64,000 nucleotides of DNA from Lophium mytilinum (Eukaryota > Ascomycota > Dothideomycetes > Mytilinidiales > Mytilinidiaceae), in assembly GCA_010093605.1 (NCBI GenBank), contig MU004184.1, forward strand, positions 1,321,897 to 1,385,896, read 5' to 3'. A program made the position numbers and the translations under genes. Below are positions 38,910 to 49,298 of the stretch, one piece after another; the stretch's first letter is position 1; every line of letters begins with the position of its first letter. The notes beneath the pieces were generated by a model. It had not been told where the DNA came from and searched no databases. It saw nothing but the letters and a program-made list of their open reading frames with translations.

Positions 38910-40714
38910 TTACCACTCCCCATCCACCGCCCTCAACCTCAAATGCATGCCATTCTTCGGCTTCAGAGTAATCGTCCCCGCAGGGACCACAACTTCATTC
39001 GGATCTGCCATCTCCATCATGAATTTACCCACAAACACCGCAACCAACGCCCTCAGCTCGGCCCTTGCGAAACGCTCCCCAATACAGCTTCGCGGGCCCT
39101 GTATGAAGGTCGAGAACGCAAAGTTGCTGTCTGCACCTCCGCTTCCGTTGAAACGGGGTGGAGAAGTACTGTAGTCGATCCAGCGCTCGGGCCGGAAGAC
39201 CTCAGCATCCGAACCCCAGAGAGTTGGCGAACGGTTGATAGCCCATGGCGCAACAATGACTTGAATGCCAGCAGGAATAGGGTTGTCAGAGATCGTGGTT
39301 GGCCGCGTTGTTATACGAGAAGTGACGGGTATGGTAGGGAAGAGGCGGAGGGTCTCGGCGCATACGCCGTTAAGGTAGGGAAGGCTTTCGAGGAGGGCGG
39401 AGATGTCATCGCCTGAGACAGGAGAGGTAGATGGGGAGGGGAGGTTCGCGAATACCTCCTTACGGAGTGTGCTTTGGATGTCGGGATTGATAGCGAGGAG
39501 ATGTGTTACCCATGTGAAGGCTGAGGATGTGGTTTCATGTCTGAGAAAGTTCAATATTAGAGTTGCATGCAGTTAGATAGTAGAGAGCAGGACTTACCCT
39601 GCCGCAAGGAATGTCAGAAGCTGATCGACGAGAGAATCATCAGAAAAGTCATTCGACTCGATCAAGACAGACAAAATGTCTTTTTGGTCTTCCTTCTGCG
39701 TCCTCATGAGTTGTTTCTTTTCCTGAACGAACTGGCGGCATATAGCTTTCAGGTTACTCGAAGTTATTCGTATGACCTCATTGATTCTCCAGGGTAATGC
39801 TCGAAGTAGGCGTTGAGAAATCAGCAGATTCAAGACGAAGTAAAGCCCCTTTTCTGTAGTCGGCTCTAGAATCTCTTCGTAATTTTTGATCAGTTCATCA
39901 TCGGAGTTCTTCAAGGCTTGAATATCTCGGCCTAGCCCTGCGAGGCCAATTATGTCCATAGTGGCTTTGCTCGCCCAATGATTTATCACCACAACACCAG
40001 ATGGAACTCCGCCCTTCTCACCTGCCGGTACCTCGGGGTGCTCGTGAATTTCAGCCGCGATGGCTTCTGTGAGCTCGAGAGACTTTTGCCAAAAGATGGG
40101 ATAAAGCTCCTTGATATGACGGAAGCTAAATGCGGGCATGATGTGCTTTCTTTGGAACTTGTGCTCTTCCCCTTCACTTATGAGCAGTCCGTCGCCAAGG
40201 AATTGCCTCAGAAAACTGCGGACCCATGGCGGCTTCTCAATATCATAGCTGTTGTGAACGAGTACATCCGCTAGAGCCCGTGGGTCAGTCGGGAGCAGAC
40301 GGCCCACATGGAAGAATCCGCGGAAGTGGATAAGACCGTCGTTCGGGACCTCCTTCATGAATTCCAACAGGTGCCCACCCGGCGGACGCGAGAACATAGA
40401 CAGGCCATGCCCTATAAGGGGGTATTCACCCTGTGATATCCGTCAGCTCAGATCGTACCTAGCCTTGCCACAGTGACGCTTACCCTGGATATACCCTTCG
40501 GTCCTGGAAGGTGGCGAAGAGGACTGAAGAAGAAAGGGTATATGAAGACACGCCAGACTGCGTAAAAGCCAAAGTTTGTAACCGACAGTATGAAAAAGAG
40601 GCTCTTGAGAGTAGCCTGGGGAAGGGCGTGAGGGAATACGAAAACCACGAGTACAGATTCTGTTGCAGAAACAAGCGATAATAACAGCGGGATGGGAATC
40701 GGCGACGCCGTCAT
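38910..40714 (-). CDS. Cytochrome P450 monooxygenase (564 aa)
   Basis: Exons 40714-40484, 40430-39598 and 39540-38910 join in frame; the second intron splits the Gly of the I-helix motif AAGHETTS. The N-terminus has two hydrophobic stretches that anchor it in the endoplasmic reticulum, followed by the hinge FSPLRHLPGPKG. Later motifs are ETLRLF (ExxR), FRPERW and the heme loop FIQGPRSCIGERFAR, with the Cys ligand near residue 506. It should oxidise a hydrophobic substrate with a P450 reductase. No biosynthetic partner gene lies beside it, so the substrate cannot be guessed. All key residues are present. Confidence 0.92.
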
Positions 40715-42292
40715 CTTGGAGTAGATAGGCTTCCAGCCTATATACAAATCCGCGGATCTAAGCTTTATATAGAGGGCCTAGCCCGCAGCCAAGTCCAGAG
40801 TCTCTAGGCGGGGAATTCCAGGGATTATACGACTAAGTTTTTGAGGTTGCAGGCTGTAATGCTACGACAACCATCAGCGCAAATGAAGCATTCGTTCATA
40901 GCTCTTGGCTGGCACATGCGTTCAGCTGGGTCGGTGGCGTAATATTCTCCCGCTTGCCTCGGTATCGTACTGAATATCTGAAGCTCCATTGGATAACGCA
41001 GCTACGGTGGGTTGGAGCCCTGTTCATGTCCTAGGTTGCTTCGCAAGCACGGCGGGATTGGGAAAACGTCCCCACACAAAGAGCTTGATACAACGACATC
41101 TCAGAGAGGCCATCGAAGCTATCTATTTCCACGCGTATACCTGGTCGGCAGGTGCGTTGCCCATGAATAGATGAGTCGTGCTAGATCAGTCCTGTCGCGT
41201 GCGCAAGGCAGTCATTCACGCGTGACCCAGTGTTTAGAGTAAAAGTAACGAGTTAGACATCGCAGTGGTGTGACTGTTTGGTGGGTCGAAGATGGCCTAA
41301 AGAGATGATGGTGATTGAAAGGCAGCGTGTAGACGAACTCTAACTTTTTACCTAATTTCACTTTTAGTCAGCCACCGCCGTGACTTCTTATGCCGAAAGG
41401 ATTAGGCAAGCGACAACTTCACACATTGTCGATATCAAGTTGTTGTATAGGGCTGACCGGAGTCTTCAAAGGGGCTGCGACAAACCTGTAACATTGCCTT
41501 GCTGGGGTTGAGACCTGCCTGATCGACGACGAGGACTTTTACTCCAACGATTTCCCCATAACGCCCGAGCCGGCACTCTCGTAACCCAGAGATTGTTTGC
41601 AGCAATCTTACCATGTCTTAGGTGAACAACATAGGACACGGACAACACTTACAAAACGTTCATGCATCGGCTCATTACATATCACGGGTAAATGCAGCAT
41701 AGCATCAATGCGTACGACTTCGCGCGCGACAAGTACAGTCCCATTTCTCATTAGCCAATCTTCAAACACGTCGAGCCAAAGTAAGATCGTCATACTTTAT
41801 GGCGTCGCATGTCTAAGCAAGTTTCGCGCCTGTCCAGTATTCACTCAAACTTCCCCGTCCAGCCAGTACTGAGATGGAAGACCAAATTGCAAGGACCTTT
41901 AGCCGCCTTCTCCAACCTCAGATCTACCTTGGTCGACATGTCCTGCAAGTTGGAAGGCGCATCCGGGACTACAGGGCTCTATGGCGGACCCATCCACTTC
42001 TCTAATCCTTGCCAAGCTTGCTACCGCCACGGAGTAAGGCTGCCGTACCGATTGCCTGAACTACCTTATGCGAACAAAGAGATGGCATAAATACAATCTC
42101 CTCCAGCTCTACGTAGGAGTTTTGTCACGCTACTCAGCTCATATCTCTTCGTTTTCTTCCTTTTCCTTAAAACATTCCTTGTTTTCCGAGTCTGGCAACT
42201 CGCTCATTAATACACTCTCTTCACGCTTTGACTTGCATTCGTCCAAGGCTTTTCCACAATCTCTCCCAAATCAGCACCATTTCTAGATCAAA
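40715..42292. other. Long intergenic stretch with a possible gene relic
   Basis: About 1.6 kb between the divergent P450 gene and the secreted mini-protein. Most of it holds nothing I can support; the relic at 41,480-41,800 is listed separately. The last 200 bp are pyrimidine-rich (CTCTTCGTTTTCTTCCTTTTC type) and probably promoter and leader of the downstream gene. Confidence 0.4.
41486..41793 (-). pseudogene. Possible small gene or gene relic, unknown family
   Basis: The minus strand reads MTILLWLDVFEDWLMRNG and on to NEPMHERF, then meets GTAAGT, a good donor. In another frame, further on, it reads GRYGEIVGVKVLVVDQAG and SKAMLQ, followed by GTTTGT. Both pieces look like real protein. The two could be exons of a small gene with an intron of ~50-90 bp, or remains of a larger one. 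I found neither a convincing acceptor nor an end. The family is unknown to me. Confidence 0.35.
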
Positions 42293-42682
42293 ATGAAGAC
42301 CACCACTATCCTCAGCACGCTCTTTCTGAGCACCCTCGTGCTCGCCGCACCTCTGAGCACTGTTGCCAACCGCCAAGCTCAAAACCTCCAGACCTTTACG
42401 GGCGCCCTAGGGGGCATTGCGGCTACTCCTATCGAAGACTCCGGAAACCCAGACCGCCAGTTTAGTGTCAAGGGAGACACCTTTGTCAATCTTTCAGCTG
42501 CGCTTCAGAGGAGCTGTGACCAGCAATTCAATGCATGTGCCAATGCTGCGAATGCAGGCACAGGAAATTTCACCGTCGCAGATTGTAGCGCGCAGCAGAG
42601 TGAGTTTACTATCTTTCCGTTGCTCATCGTGAAGATGGGTCCACTGACATGATTGATAGATGCCTGCGGCGCCGCCAACTAG
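42293..42682 (+). CDS. Small secreted cysteine-containing protein (109 aa)
   Basis: Exon 42293-42599 joins a tiny last exon 42660-42682 (encoding NACGAAN and the stop). The signal peptide is MKTTTILSTLFLSTLVLA, followed by APLSTVANRQ. The mature protein has four Cys, with the spaced pattern SCDQQFNACANAAN, ADCSAQQ, NACGAAN that recurs in a class of small secreted fungal proteins of unknown role. The tiny exon supplies the fourth Cys, so the intron must be removed for a paired set. It could be secreted to the wall or the host surface. Confidence 0.8.
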
Positions 42683-42975
42683 CTGCTGTTCTTGACACGC
42701 GACTGTGAAATGCTTCTGGTAAATCCATGTGCTTTAGGAGAGAGAAGAATGAATGCGGGATGCTGTTAACCGGGAATGTCGGAGTCTATTGTTCTGTCTA
42801 GATGCGAATGGCGCCTTGGTGCAGGGGAAGACTTCAATGAAATTACTGACTCCATCATCCTGCGGCCTAGAGTTTGATGAATGCCGCCTAAACGTGTGGT
42901 TTTAACAAGTTATTAGGCATTGAATGTGGGACGACGGTACGTGAAAGCCGTGCAGGAAGCAACCTGAGCGTGACC

Positions 42976-44800
42976 TCAGTCCAGCCAAACATGTTTCAAT
43001 CCTTCGGGCATTTCGTAGGCCATGACTTGGTAGCTTTCAACGAATCTATCAAGCCACCTCTTGATCCACATCTTCTTTACATGAGGCCCTATCATCAATA
43101 CGACTTTGAGAGGGAAGGCCAAATAGTAAGGGGCAAGCAGCCCTGTTCCAGATATATATTCGACAGATTTGCAGATGTTATCGATGAGTGACTCGAAGTC
43201 AGCAGAGTAGTCCTTTTCGTATTGGGCTGCTCGAAGAGCCTCCAGGATGACCAGATTTGTTGCCCAATAGCAATTGAAAATCGACGCGACTACGTGATCA
43301 GCAAACCGGTAGACCGTTGGGAACAAGTCATCTGCCATGCCACTCTGAACTTCTTCTGGAGGCGGCATCAGTGTTTCGAATCTTCTGGCCCAAAGGCAGA
43401 CCTGATGGCGAAGCTCGACTGTCCGGCCAATCAGTCTTTGTGTCGCGTTAACAGAGCTCGTCTTCTCTCGTTTCAAAGTTTCTGCGTCTCTCATAATTCT
43501 GGGGGTTGCTGCATGTATGTGCGAGAACTCCTCAATAAGTCGAATGATTGGGTGTTTGCTTTGAGATGAATCCTCTGTTGCAGTAGGGTGCCATTGCTCC
43601 GCTTCGAGGAAGCACGCTTTACCAGTGAACAGCGCTTCGTTAATCTAGAACACGGTTAGAAAGACGTTCGAGTACAGTGACAGGCCACAAGTCTGGGCAC
43701 ACTAGTTCGCCACTGCTTGAGGTACCCCAGCAGGCTCTCGAATAATCAAAGCCTATATAAAGTGACAAGCAGTGCAAATTAGACTGCCTCTTGACTAACT
43801 GGTTGCTCAGTAGCCAGGCTACCCCCAACAGCGGTGTCGAGTAAGCAAGCTGATGTCGCGCCGTGATAAGTCTGTGTGCCCACACTTATGGCCTAGTACT
43901 GTGACACTCCAATTCCCTGCCGCTAAGGCGACTTACAAGCAGTCCTCTCACTTCCATGTTCATGTTAAAATCGAACTCGGTCTCACATCTCCTTGGGCCT
44001 CGGAGCTTCATCAAGCGTCCGATGCCGTCTACATGCTTCATCCAGGAAGTCGATCCAGTGGGGGCAAATAGCTACAGCCTGTATGTTAGCCTATGGTTCA
44101 GAAGATAGACGAAAGTAACTCCAAACACACCTCGTAGAGGCATAACAGGGTAGTGGCTGCAAGTGTTGTAGAAAGCGTCGCTTGGGATGGGTTATGGAGA
44201 GCCTTTTGCATAGTAACAAGGGCCTCTCCATATCGAGAGTAACTATAAGCAACCAGGTCATCGTTCCCGGCAGACTTCCCACATATGTGTGTGGACCAGC
44301 TCTGAATAGCTCTATCTAACGCTGGGTTACTTCCAACAAACTCGTCGGCGTTCTTAAGCCAGTACGGAGGCACGTTCATCATTGTTTTATTGGAGCGTGC
44401 TATTTCTCCGATGAACATACACAGTATCTGTCTTGTGTTGAGCACCGGCGAGTAGATCGAAATGGGGGGAAATTGTTCGATCTTCGTGCGGACTAAGTCC
44501 AGAGGCGTTGTATGCCGTTTCGGTGTCGTGACTTCTGTAATAGGTGCGGTCGCAGAATATGGGAGTGATGTTTCTTATTCTGAGCACGATGATTCTTGCC
44601 AGCAATGAATCTGAAGACTCTGTCGTACCCGGAACACTCTATTCCAAATTTATCACACTTTAGACATGATGGACGCGTCTCATCGCACTTTCACGCCATT
44701 CGGTTCAGCACGAGAACAATCCGCAAAGTGCATGAACACGTACCTTCACCTTCCGCTTGATGCAATTACTACAGCCACGGCTGCTGGGTACGCCAACCAT
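42976..44800 (-). pseudogene. Zn2Cys6 fungal transcription factor, with two apparent frameshifts
   Basis: Exon 1 (44800-44744) encodes MVGVPSSRGCSNCIKRKVK; a 56-bp intron follows, then TGC at 44687 continues CDETRPSCLKCDKFGIEC, completing the CX2CX6C-X6-CX2CX6C cluster. Downstream is the fungal TF middle domain (LDRAIQSWSTHICGK; exons 44131 upstream, 44071-43937, 43644-42976). Between ~44,600 and ~44,450 the frame changes twice, each by +1, once after KNHRAQNKKH and once at a run of six C near 44,465, with no room for an intron. The gene is therefore either inactivated or affected by sequence errors. One intron (43645-43936) is 292 bp because it carries a MITE-like insert. Confidence 0.75.
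43674..43902. mobile_element. MITE-like element, Tc1/mariner-Fot1-like termini, in an intron
   Basis: The ends are imperfect inverted repeats: ACAGTGACAGGCCACAAGTC on the left and ACAGTACTAGGCCATAAGTG on the right (reverse strand), continuing into GGGCACAC on both. The element is 229 bp and has no transposase. The ends recall fungal Tc1/mariner (Fot1-type) elements, which carry AGGCCATAAGT-GGGCAC-like termini. It lies inside a 292-bp intron; without it the intron would be ~63 bp. I could not see a clean TA duplication at both sides. Confidence 0.7.
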
Positions 44801-45564
44801 CGAGGCGCAATTCTCGGAGTATCACAGGTAGGGCGGGTGATTTCGGACGACATGTTGGTACCTTGACTCAGATGTGGTACGTGGAGTCTTGGAAGGATTA
44901 AAAGGGTGGGGGCTGACGCGTGTACCGTAGCTACCAGGCTACGTATTTTGAAGGGCATACTTCGTCCCTTGGAACCCTGATACTAGCACAAACCCCTGGA
45001 TTCCTACAGCTAAAGCACTTGACGATGCAAAAATTGAGAGCTCAAAATCACGAGACCCATAGACTACAGTGTGCTAGTTCAGTTCGGGCAACCATCGGAC
45101 TTTTATCACCGCCACGTGACTATTCCTCAGGGGACGTTCTAAACCAGAGTTTTGTAACTGTACCTGTTCAATCCACGGTTCTTGAGTAGCTACCAACTAA
45201 TTGTCGTATGCCGACTCAAAAGCTCTCACGTATTTACTAGATGTCTGTTACCACACCGTCAATACGATGCAGCAAATCAGCTCCGGAGACTAAATGGGTT
45301 TTCTATCCACGAGTGGAATTCCGCCAGCGCTCGACCCATGACCTTCAGCCACCTTCACGTCCGAACAACTAGCCCGAAGATAAAGACTCATACACGAGTT
45401 CTATATAGTCTCGACTAACGAACGCCGAATAACATTATCTAGACTCAGCATCAACCCCACTTGGCTCCCTCCACCATAAAAACCAGCTATCGAATTAAAT
45501 ATCCACCTGTTCAACCAAAGCAATCCATCACAACCAACGACCTTGCGACACCAACCCAGTTAGA
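44801..45564. other. Intergenic, divergent promoters
   Basis: Some 760 bp between the transcription factor (minus) and a small membrane protein (plus). No gene or clear repeat is seen. ATAAA-type and pyrimidine-rich tracts near 45,470-45,560 probably belong to the promoter of the plus-strand gene. Confidence 0.4.
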
Positions 45565-46023
45565 ATGCTCTTCTATCCAATCAACCTCCCCCTCCCCTCC
45601 CTCGTAACCGCTAGCATCGAAGTAACCCTCGGCCTCACCATCATCCTCACCTCCCGCTCGCCCTTCTCATTCCTTACACCCCGCCCGATTCTCGTCCCGA
45701 CCCCCACTACCACGCGCATGAAAGATGCCAACCGCTTCATGGGCATGCTTGCGCTAGGACTGGGCGCTGGATACTTCGCGGGCTCCTACATGCCACTTGA
45801 ACAGAACCAATTCGTGCACGCGAGTGTACCGATACGGCTGGGGCTGGCGGGAATCATGTTTGGGGTGTGTGCCGTGAAGGGAAGAAAGGGGATGAGTGAG
45901 GAGGGGTTCTGGGAATTGATGGCCTTGGGGGTGTTTGATGTGGTCGGCTCAGTCATAGTGGCGTTTAGCCTTGGCCCTGGGGGCGTTTGGGATGGGAAGG
46001 TCAAAGGATGGGAGAGCTTGTGA
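45565..46023 (+). CDS. Small multi-pass membrane protein, unknown function (152 aa)
   Basis: Single exon. Hydropathy suggests four membrane segments: around residues 10-30 (LVTASIEVTLGLTIIL), 57-75 (GMLALGLGAGYFAGSY), 93-107 (LGLAGIMFGVCAV) and 120-138 (ELMALGVFDVVGSVIVAF). Such four-helix proteins of about 150 residues with a Gly-rich second helix are common in ascomycetes and have no known role. There is no signal for secretion. The protein is complete. Confidence 0.7.
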   Translation: MLFYPINLPLPSLVTASIEVTLGLTIILTSRSPFSFLTPRPILVPTPTTTRMKDANRFMGMLALGLGAGYFAGSYMPLEQNQFVHASVPIRLGLAGIMFGVCAVKGRKGMSEEGFWELMALGVFDVVGSVIVAFSLGPGGVWDGKVKGWESL

Positions 46024-46457
46024 GGTTGTGATATTGAGAAATTTGTGCACAATAGGGGATGGATTGGTGGGAACCACGTCAGGAATCGCGGCGGTCTGGC
46101 TTGGATATTATCAGCCTTACTCGACTTGGATGGCCATGAAACGATGAGCGGAAGTTTATGTGTATATAGGGTTATAGCTCCACTCCTGTTGCGAGGAAAT
46201 GCGAATCAGTTCCAATTGTGTAATAATCTCAAGTGCTCCTTCAGTGATCTATTTGTACACAAGGCGATCCAAGATTCAAAGAATAGTGAGCACCGATAAC
46301 TTGGCAAACTGGAAATGAAACCCTTGCATCCAAGGCGAAATGTCTATTTCTCGGACGGAATGGTACGGAGCCGGATGGCATTATGAGCATTCGTCGAAAG
46401 CCACGGGACAAGATTTGTGATGCAAGTGTATGAGGGTTCACCCTTCCATCGCTAAGT
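46024..46457. other. Convergent intergenic
   Basis: About 430 bp between two converging genes. It holds the 3' UTRs; I see no gene, repeat or RNA. Confidence 0.4.
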
Positions 46458-47739
46458 TCATCTCTTCAAGTCCGCAAAATTCAACTTCCTTGCTACTTTA
46501 TCCGCTCTTCCGTCCTTCTCCTCGATTTCCCCACCCCTCCTCTTCAGATCCTCCGCCATCTTCTCGACCCCGCCACCCGCTCGAGGCAAGAGCTCCTTGG
46601 GGGTCGGTTTCGGGTTACTCTTCCAATATGGATGGTTAAGCACCTGCCTCGCTGTCGCCCTCTTCCTCGGATCCAGGACGAACATGGTCTTCAAAAACTC
46701 TATACCCTCATCTCCCAGCATCCCAAACTGTTGCTTCCAATATATCATCGGTTTCGGACGCTTGATGTTACCCTTTGCTGGAGGAATGTAGTGATCCAAT
46801 CGGCTCACCCCGGGCCATACATCTTCGGTACAGGACCCAAAGACATCGGTGATCGCATCGATTTGCTCGATATCTGTGTTGGAAGGGAGGAAGAAGTGGC
46901 GGAGTATGAGTTCTGCAACCACACAGGCCATACTCCACACATCCACCGCACCTCCATAGTGCCTCGCGCCATACAAGAGCTCTGGCGGCCGGTAAAAGCG
47001 AGTAATGACATTGTACGTCATGGGCCTATACGGATCTGAAAATGTCCTCGCGAGACCGAAATCGGCCAATTTGACTTCGCCGTCTGCCGCAATCAACAAG
47101 TTGTTACCCTTGATATCCCGGTGCAGAATCGAGTTCTCGTGGCAAAACCACACAGCCTTCGCGAGCATATTCGTCCATGCTTTGACGTCGGCGGGGCCAT
47201 ATGAGACCTTCTTGTCCTGCATGAGGGACTCGAGATCACCACGAGGGAGATGCTCAAGCACGATGTTGAGGTTCTGGTCTCGGGTGGAGAAGACGGCGTA
47301 AAGCTTTATGATATTGGGATGTGAGAGCTCTTGAAGAGCTCGTACTTCGCGGAAGGCGTCCGGGGCCAGGCCATCAGGGTAATCTTTGTTGACTTTGAGC
47401 TTTTTGATAGCTACTAGGGAGGTCGGGTCGTTTCGGATGTGGCCTGAATAGACAATGGCGTATGTACCTTCACCAAGTTTGGAACCTGTTGTGATGTAAA
47501 TTTTGTGTTACAAGAATGGGGACCTTAGAGAGGGAGACTGATATACCTGTCACATATTTGCGTCTGACTTGCTCGTTCAGCTTTTCAGAGAGGTCCTGAG
47601 CACCATCACTGCTTGGTGTCGAGGCTGTGGAGGGAGAGCTGGTAGAAGCGTTCAAGATAGTGAGAGCCTTCGCCTTTGCTGGAAGGGTTTTGGCGGCGAC
47701 AGGTACAGGTTTCGGACTGTCTAATGGGGAGAGCGCCAT
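46458..47739 (-). CDS. KIN28: CDK7/Kin28-type cyclin-dependent kinase (406 aa)
   Basis: Exons 47739-47547 and 47485-46458 join in frame by a 61-bp intron. After a ~60-residue Ser/Ala-rich head, the kinase starts at KYVTGSKLGEGTYAIVYSG (Gly loop), with AIKKLKV (Lys), AFREVRALQEL (the C-helix of the CDK7 group), HRDIKGNNLL and DFGLART. The insert YGARHYGGAVDVWSM and FLPSNTDIEQIDAITDVFG are typical of CDK7/Kin28, the TFIIH kinase that phosphorylates the RNA polymerase II CTD. The C-terminus is Lys-rich. HRDIKGNN (usually HRDLKPNN) and TRFYRPPELL (usually TRWYRAPELL) differ from the consensus. The gene is divergent from the mS41 gene. Confidence 0.88.
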
Positions 47740-48175
47740 GGTGAAGGATCGATCGGAACAGAAGTCTCGGGAGAGGGTTTGGGTTCTGAAGTGTCAATCT
47801 AATCAAGGCCGGTGAAAGAAGGCGAAAGTGAAGCGCCCAAGACGGCAGCTCGTCAGCATCATTCTTCAAACACAATAGCGAGTGTATGGACACATGGGCA
47901 ACCCAAAGGCTGCGAAGGGTCCTAACTATCAAAAGGAAAAGCGTGGTTGGGTTCTTTGATGCGTTACGGCGAGGGATGTCGTCTTTGAAGATCACGGTGT
48001 CTTGGCATCTCCAAAAAGTTCGTCCTTGACAGCTTTAGCCCGTCGCCGTACTACGACACAACACCGCGCCATCCAATGCAAGCTATTCCAGCCTAGAAAT
48101 CGGTGCTGTAGGAATAAAGTCTCCTCGGCTACCTCTACACCCCTCAATGCCAACAGCCCCGTCTTAGGCTGAACT
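47740..48175. promoter_or_regulatory. Shared divergent promoter of KIN28 and mS41 genes
   Basis: A 436-bp gap separates the starts of two divergent housekeeping genes. The frames in it are short shadows. No TATA box stands out. It should hold two core promoters and possibly shared sites. Confidence 0.45.
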
Positions 48176-48877
48176 ATGATCCTCCGGCCAGCCCCTCGAT
48201 TCGTCGCGAACACTACCTACACATACACGTCTCTACGAAAACTGCATCACCGCATCCCGCTACGCCCTGTTCCAGCACCAACACCTTTCGTCCCGGATGC
48301 GCCGACATTTCTCTCTCTGATCGGCCGCAAGCTCGCCGTACACGCCGGCAAGATCCCATCGTGGGAGGCCCTCTTCACCTTATCATCTTCTCAACTACGC
48401 GAACTAGGCGTCGAACCCGCTCGTAGCCGCCGCTACCTTCTACAATGGCGCGAGAAGTTCCGTAATGGCGAGTACGGCATTGGCGGGGATGCAAAATACG
48501 TATCCGACGGCGCGGCAGAGCTACGACTCGTTGAAGCACCTACCGACTCCAATGCCAGGATAGTCAGGGTTGCGACAGCCACCCATACCCCGGGGACGCG
48601 AAAGATGGTGGTGAACGTTCCCGCGGGAACGACAGATCCCTTGAAGGCTGGTGTCCCACTGAGACCGTTGGAAGGCATACGTGTTGTTGGGGCGAAGACA
48701 ATACAGGGGCCGCACTTGGAAGTCCTGAAGGGTACCCAAGGTCTAGGTGCAAAATTGATGGCAAAGGAAGGGATTTGGGAGATTAAGAGGGGACGGAAGA
48801 TCGACGGAGGTGAAAGACGACAGGCGGAAGTTAGGTTCAAGAGGAGAAGCGAGGAAAACAAGGCGAAGAAGAGGTAG
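48176..48877 (+). CDS. FYV4: Mitochondrial small-subunit ribosomal protein mS41 (IGR motif)
   Basis: Single exon, 233 aa. The N-terminus MILRPAPRFVANTTYTYTSL is rich in Arg and hydroxylated residues, as a mitochondrial presequence. The IGR motif region is FLSLIGRKLAVHAGKIPSWE, then LSSSQLRELGVEPARSRRYL (about residues 41-83), as in yeast Fyv4/mS41. The protein then has a beta-type middle (ATATHTPGTRKMVVNVPAGT) and a basic tail. It belongs to the mitoribosome small subunit. Length is close to that of other filamentous fungi. Confidence 0.85.
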   Translation: MILRPAPRFVANTTYTYTSLRKLHHRIPLRPVPAPTPFVPDAPTFLSLIGRKLAVHAGKIPSWEALFTLSSSQLRELGVEPARSRRYLLQWREKFRNGEYGIGGDAKYVSDGAAELRLVEAPTDSNARIVRVATATHTPGTRKMVVNVPAGTTDPLKAGVPLRPLEGIRVVGAKTIQGPHLEVLKGTQGLGAKLMAKEGIWEIKRGRKIDGGERRQAEVRFKRRSEENKAKKR

Positions 48878-49298
48878 AGCAGTAGACACCGCTGCCGAGT
48901 GTATTCTATTGTGTTTGAGATGCGCATAGTACAATCTAAGGTTTGGCATTTGGGGTTGACCTGAGAAGAAAACTATGGTATAGAAGCTCTCATTCACTCC
49001 TGTATACTTGTACAAAATTCAAAACTTTACATCCCACAATCCACTCATAGTTCTTTTTCGATTCCTTTTCGTTAGACCACCCTCTTCCTTCATTTCCAGC
49101 AGGTAAGTATGCCCCAACCTCTATTAAGTTTGGTGGTGATCAATCACATATCCGGCAATGGCGCAAGAGCAAAATTTTCAAGTATTCTGTATTCTGGCAT
49201 GTGCTATTAATGTTGGGTGGTAGACTACAAGGCGACCATTTCTTGTATTCCAAGGACCTTGTTGCCAATATCGACCTTCCACCTCTCCCGAACTCAGA
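48878..49298. other. Convergent intergenic
   Basis: About 420 bp of AT-rich sequence between converging genes, with poly(A)-type signals. No gene, repeat or RNA is seen. Confidence 0.4.
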
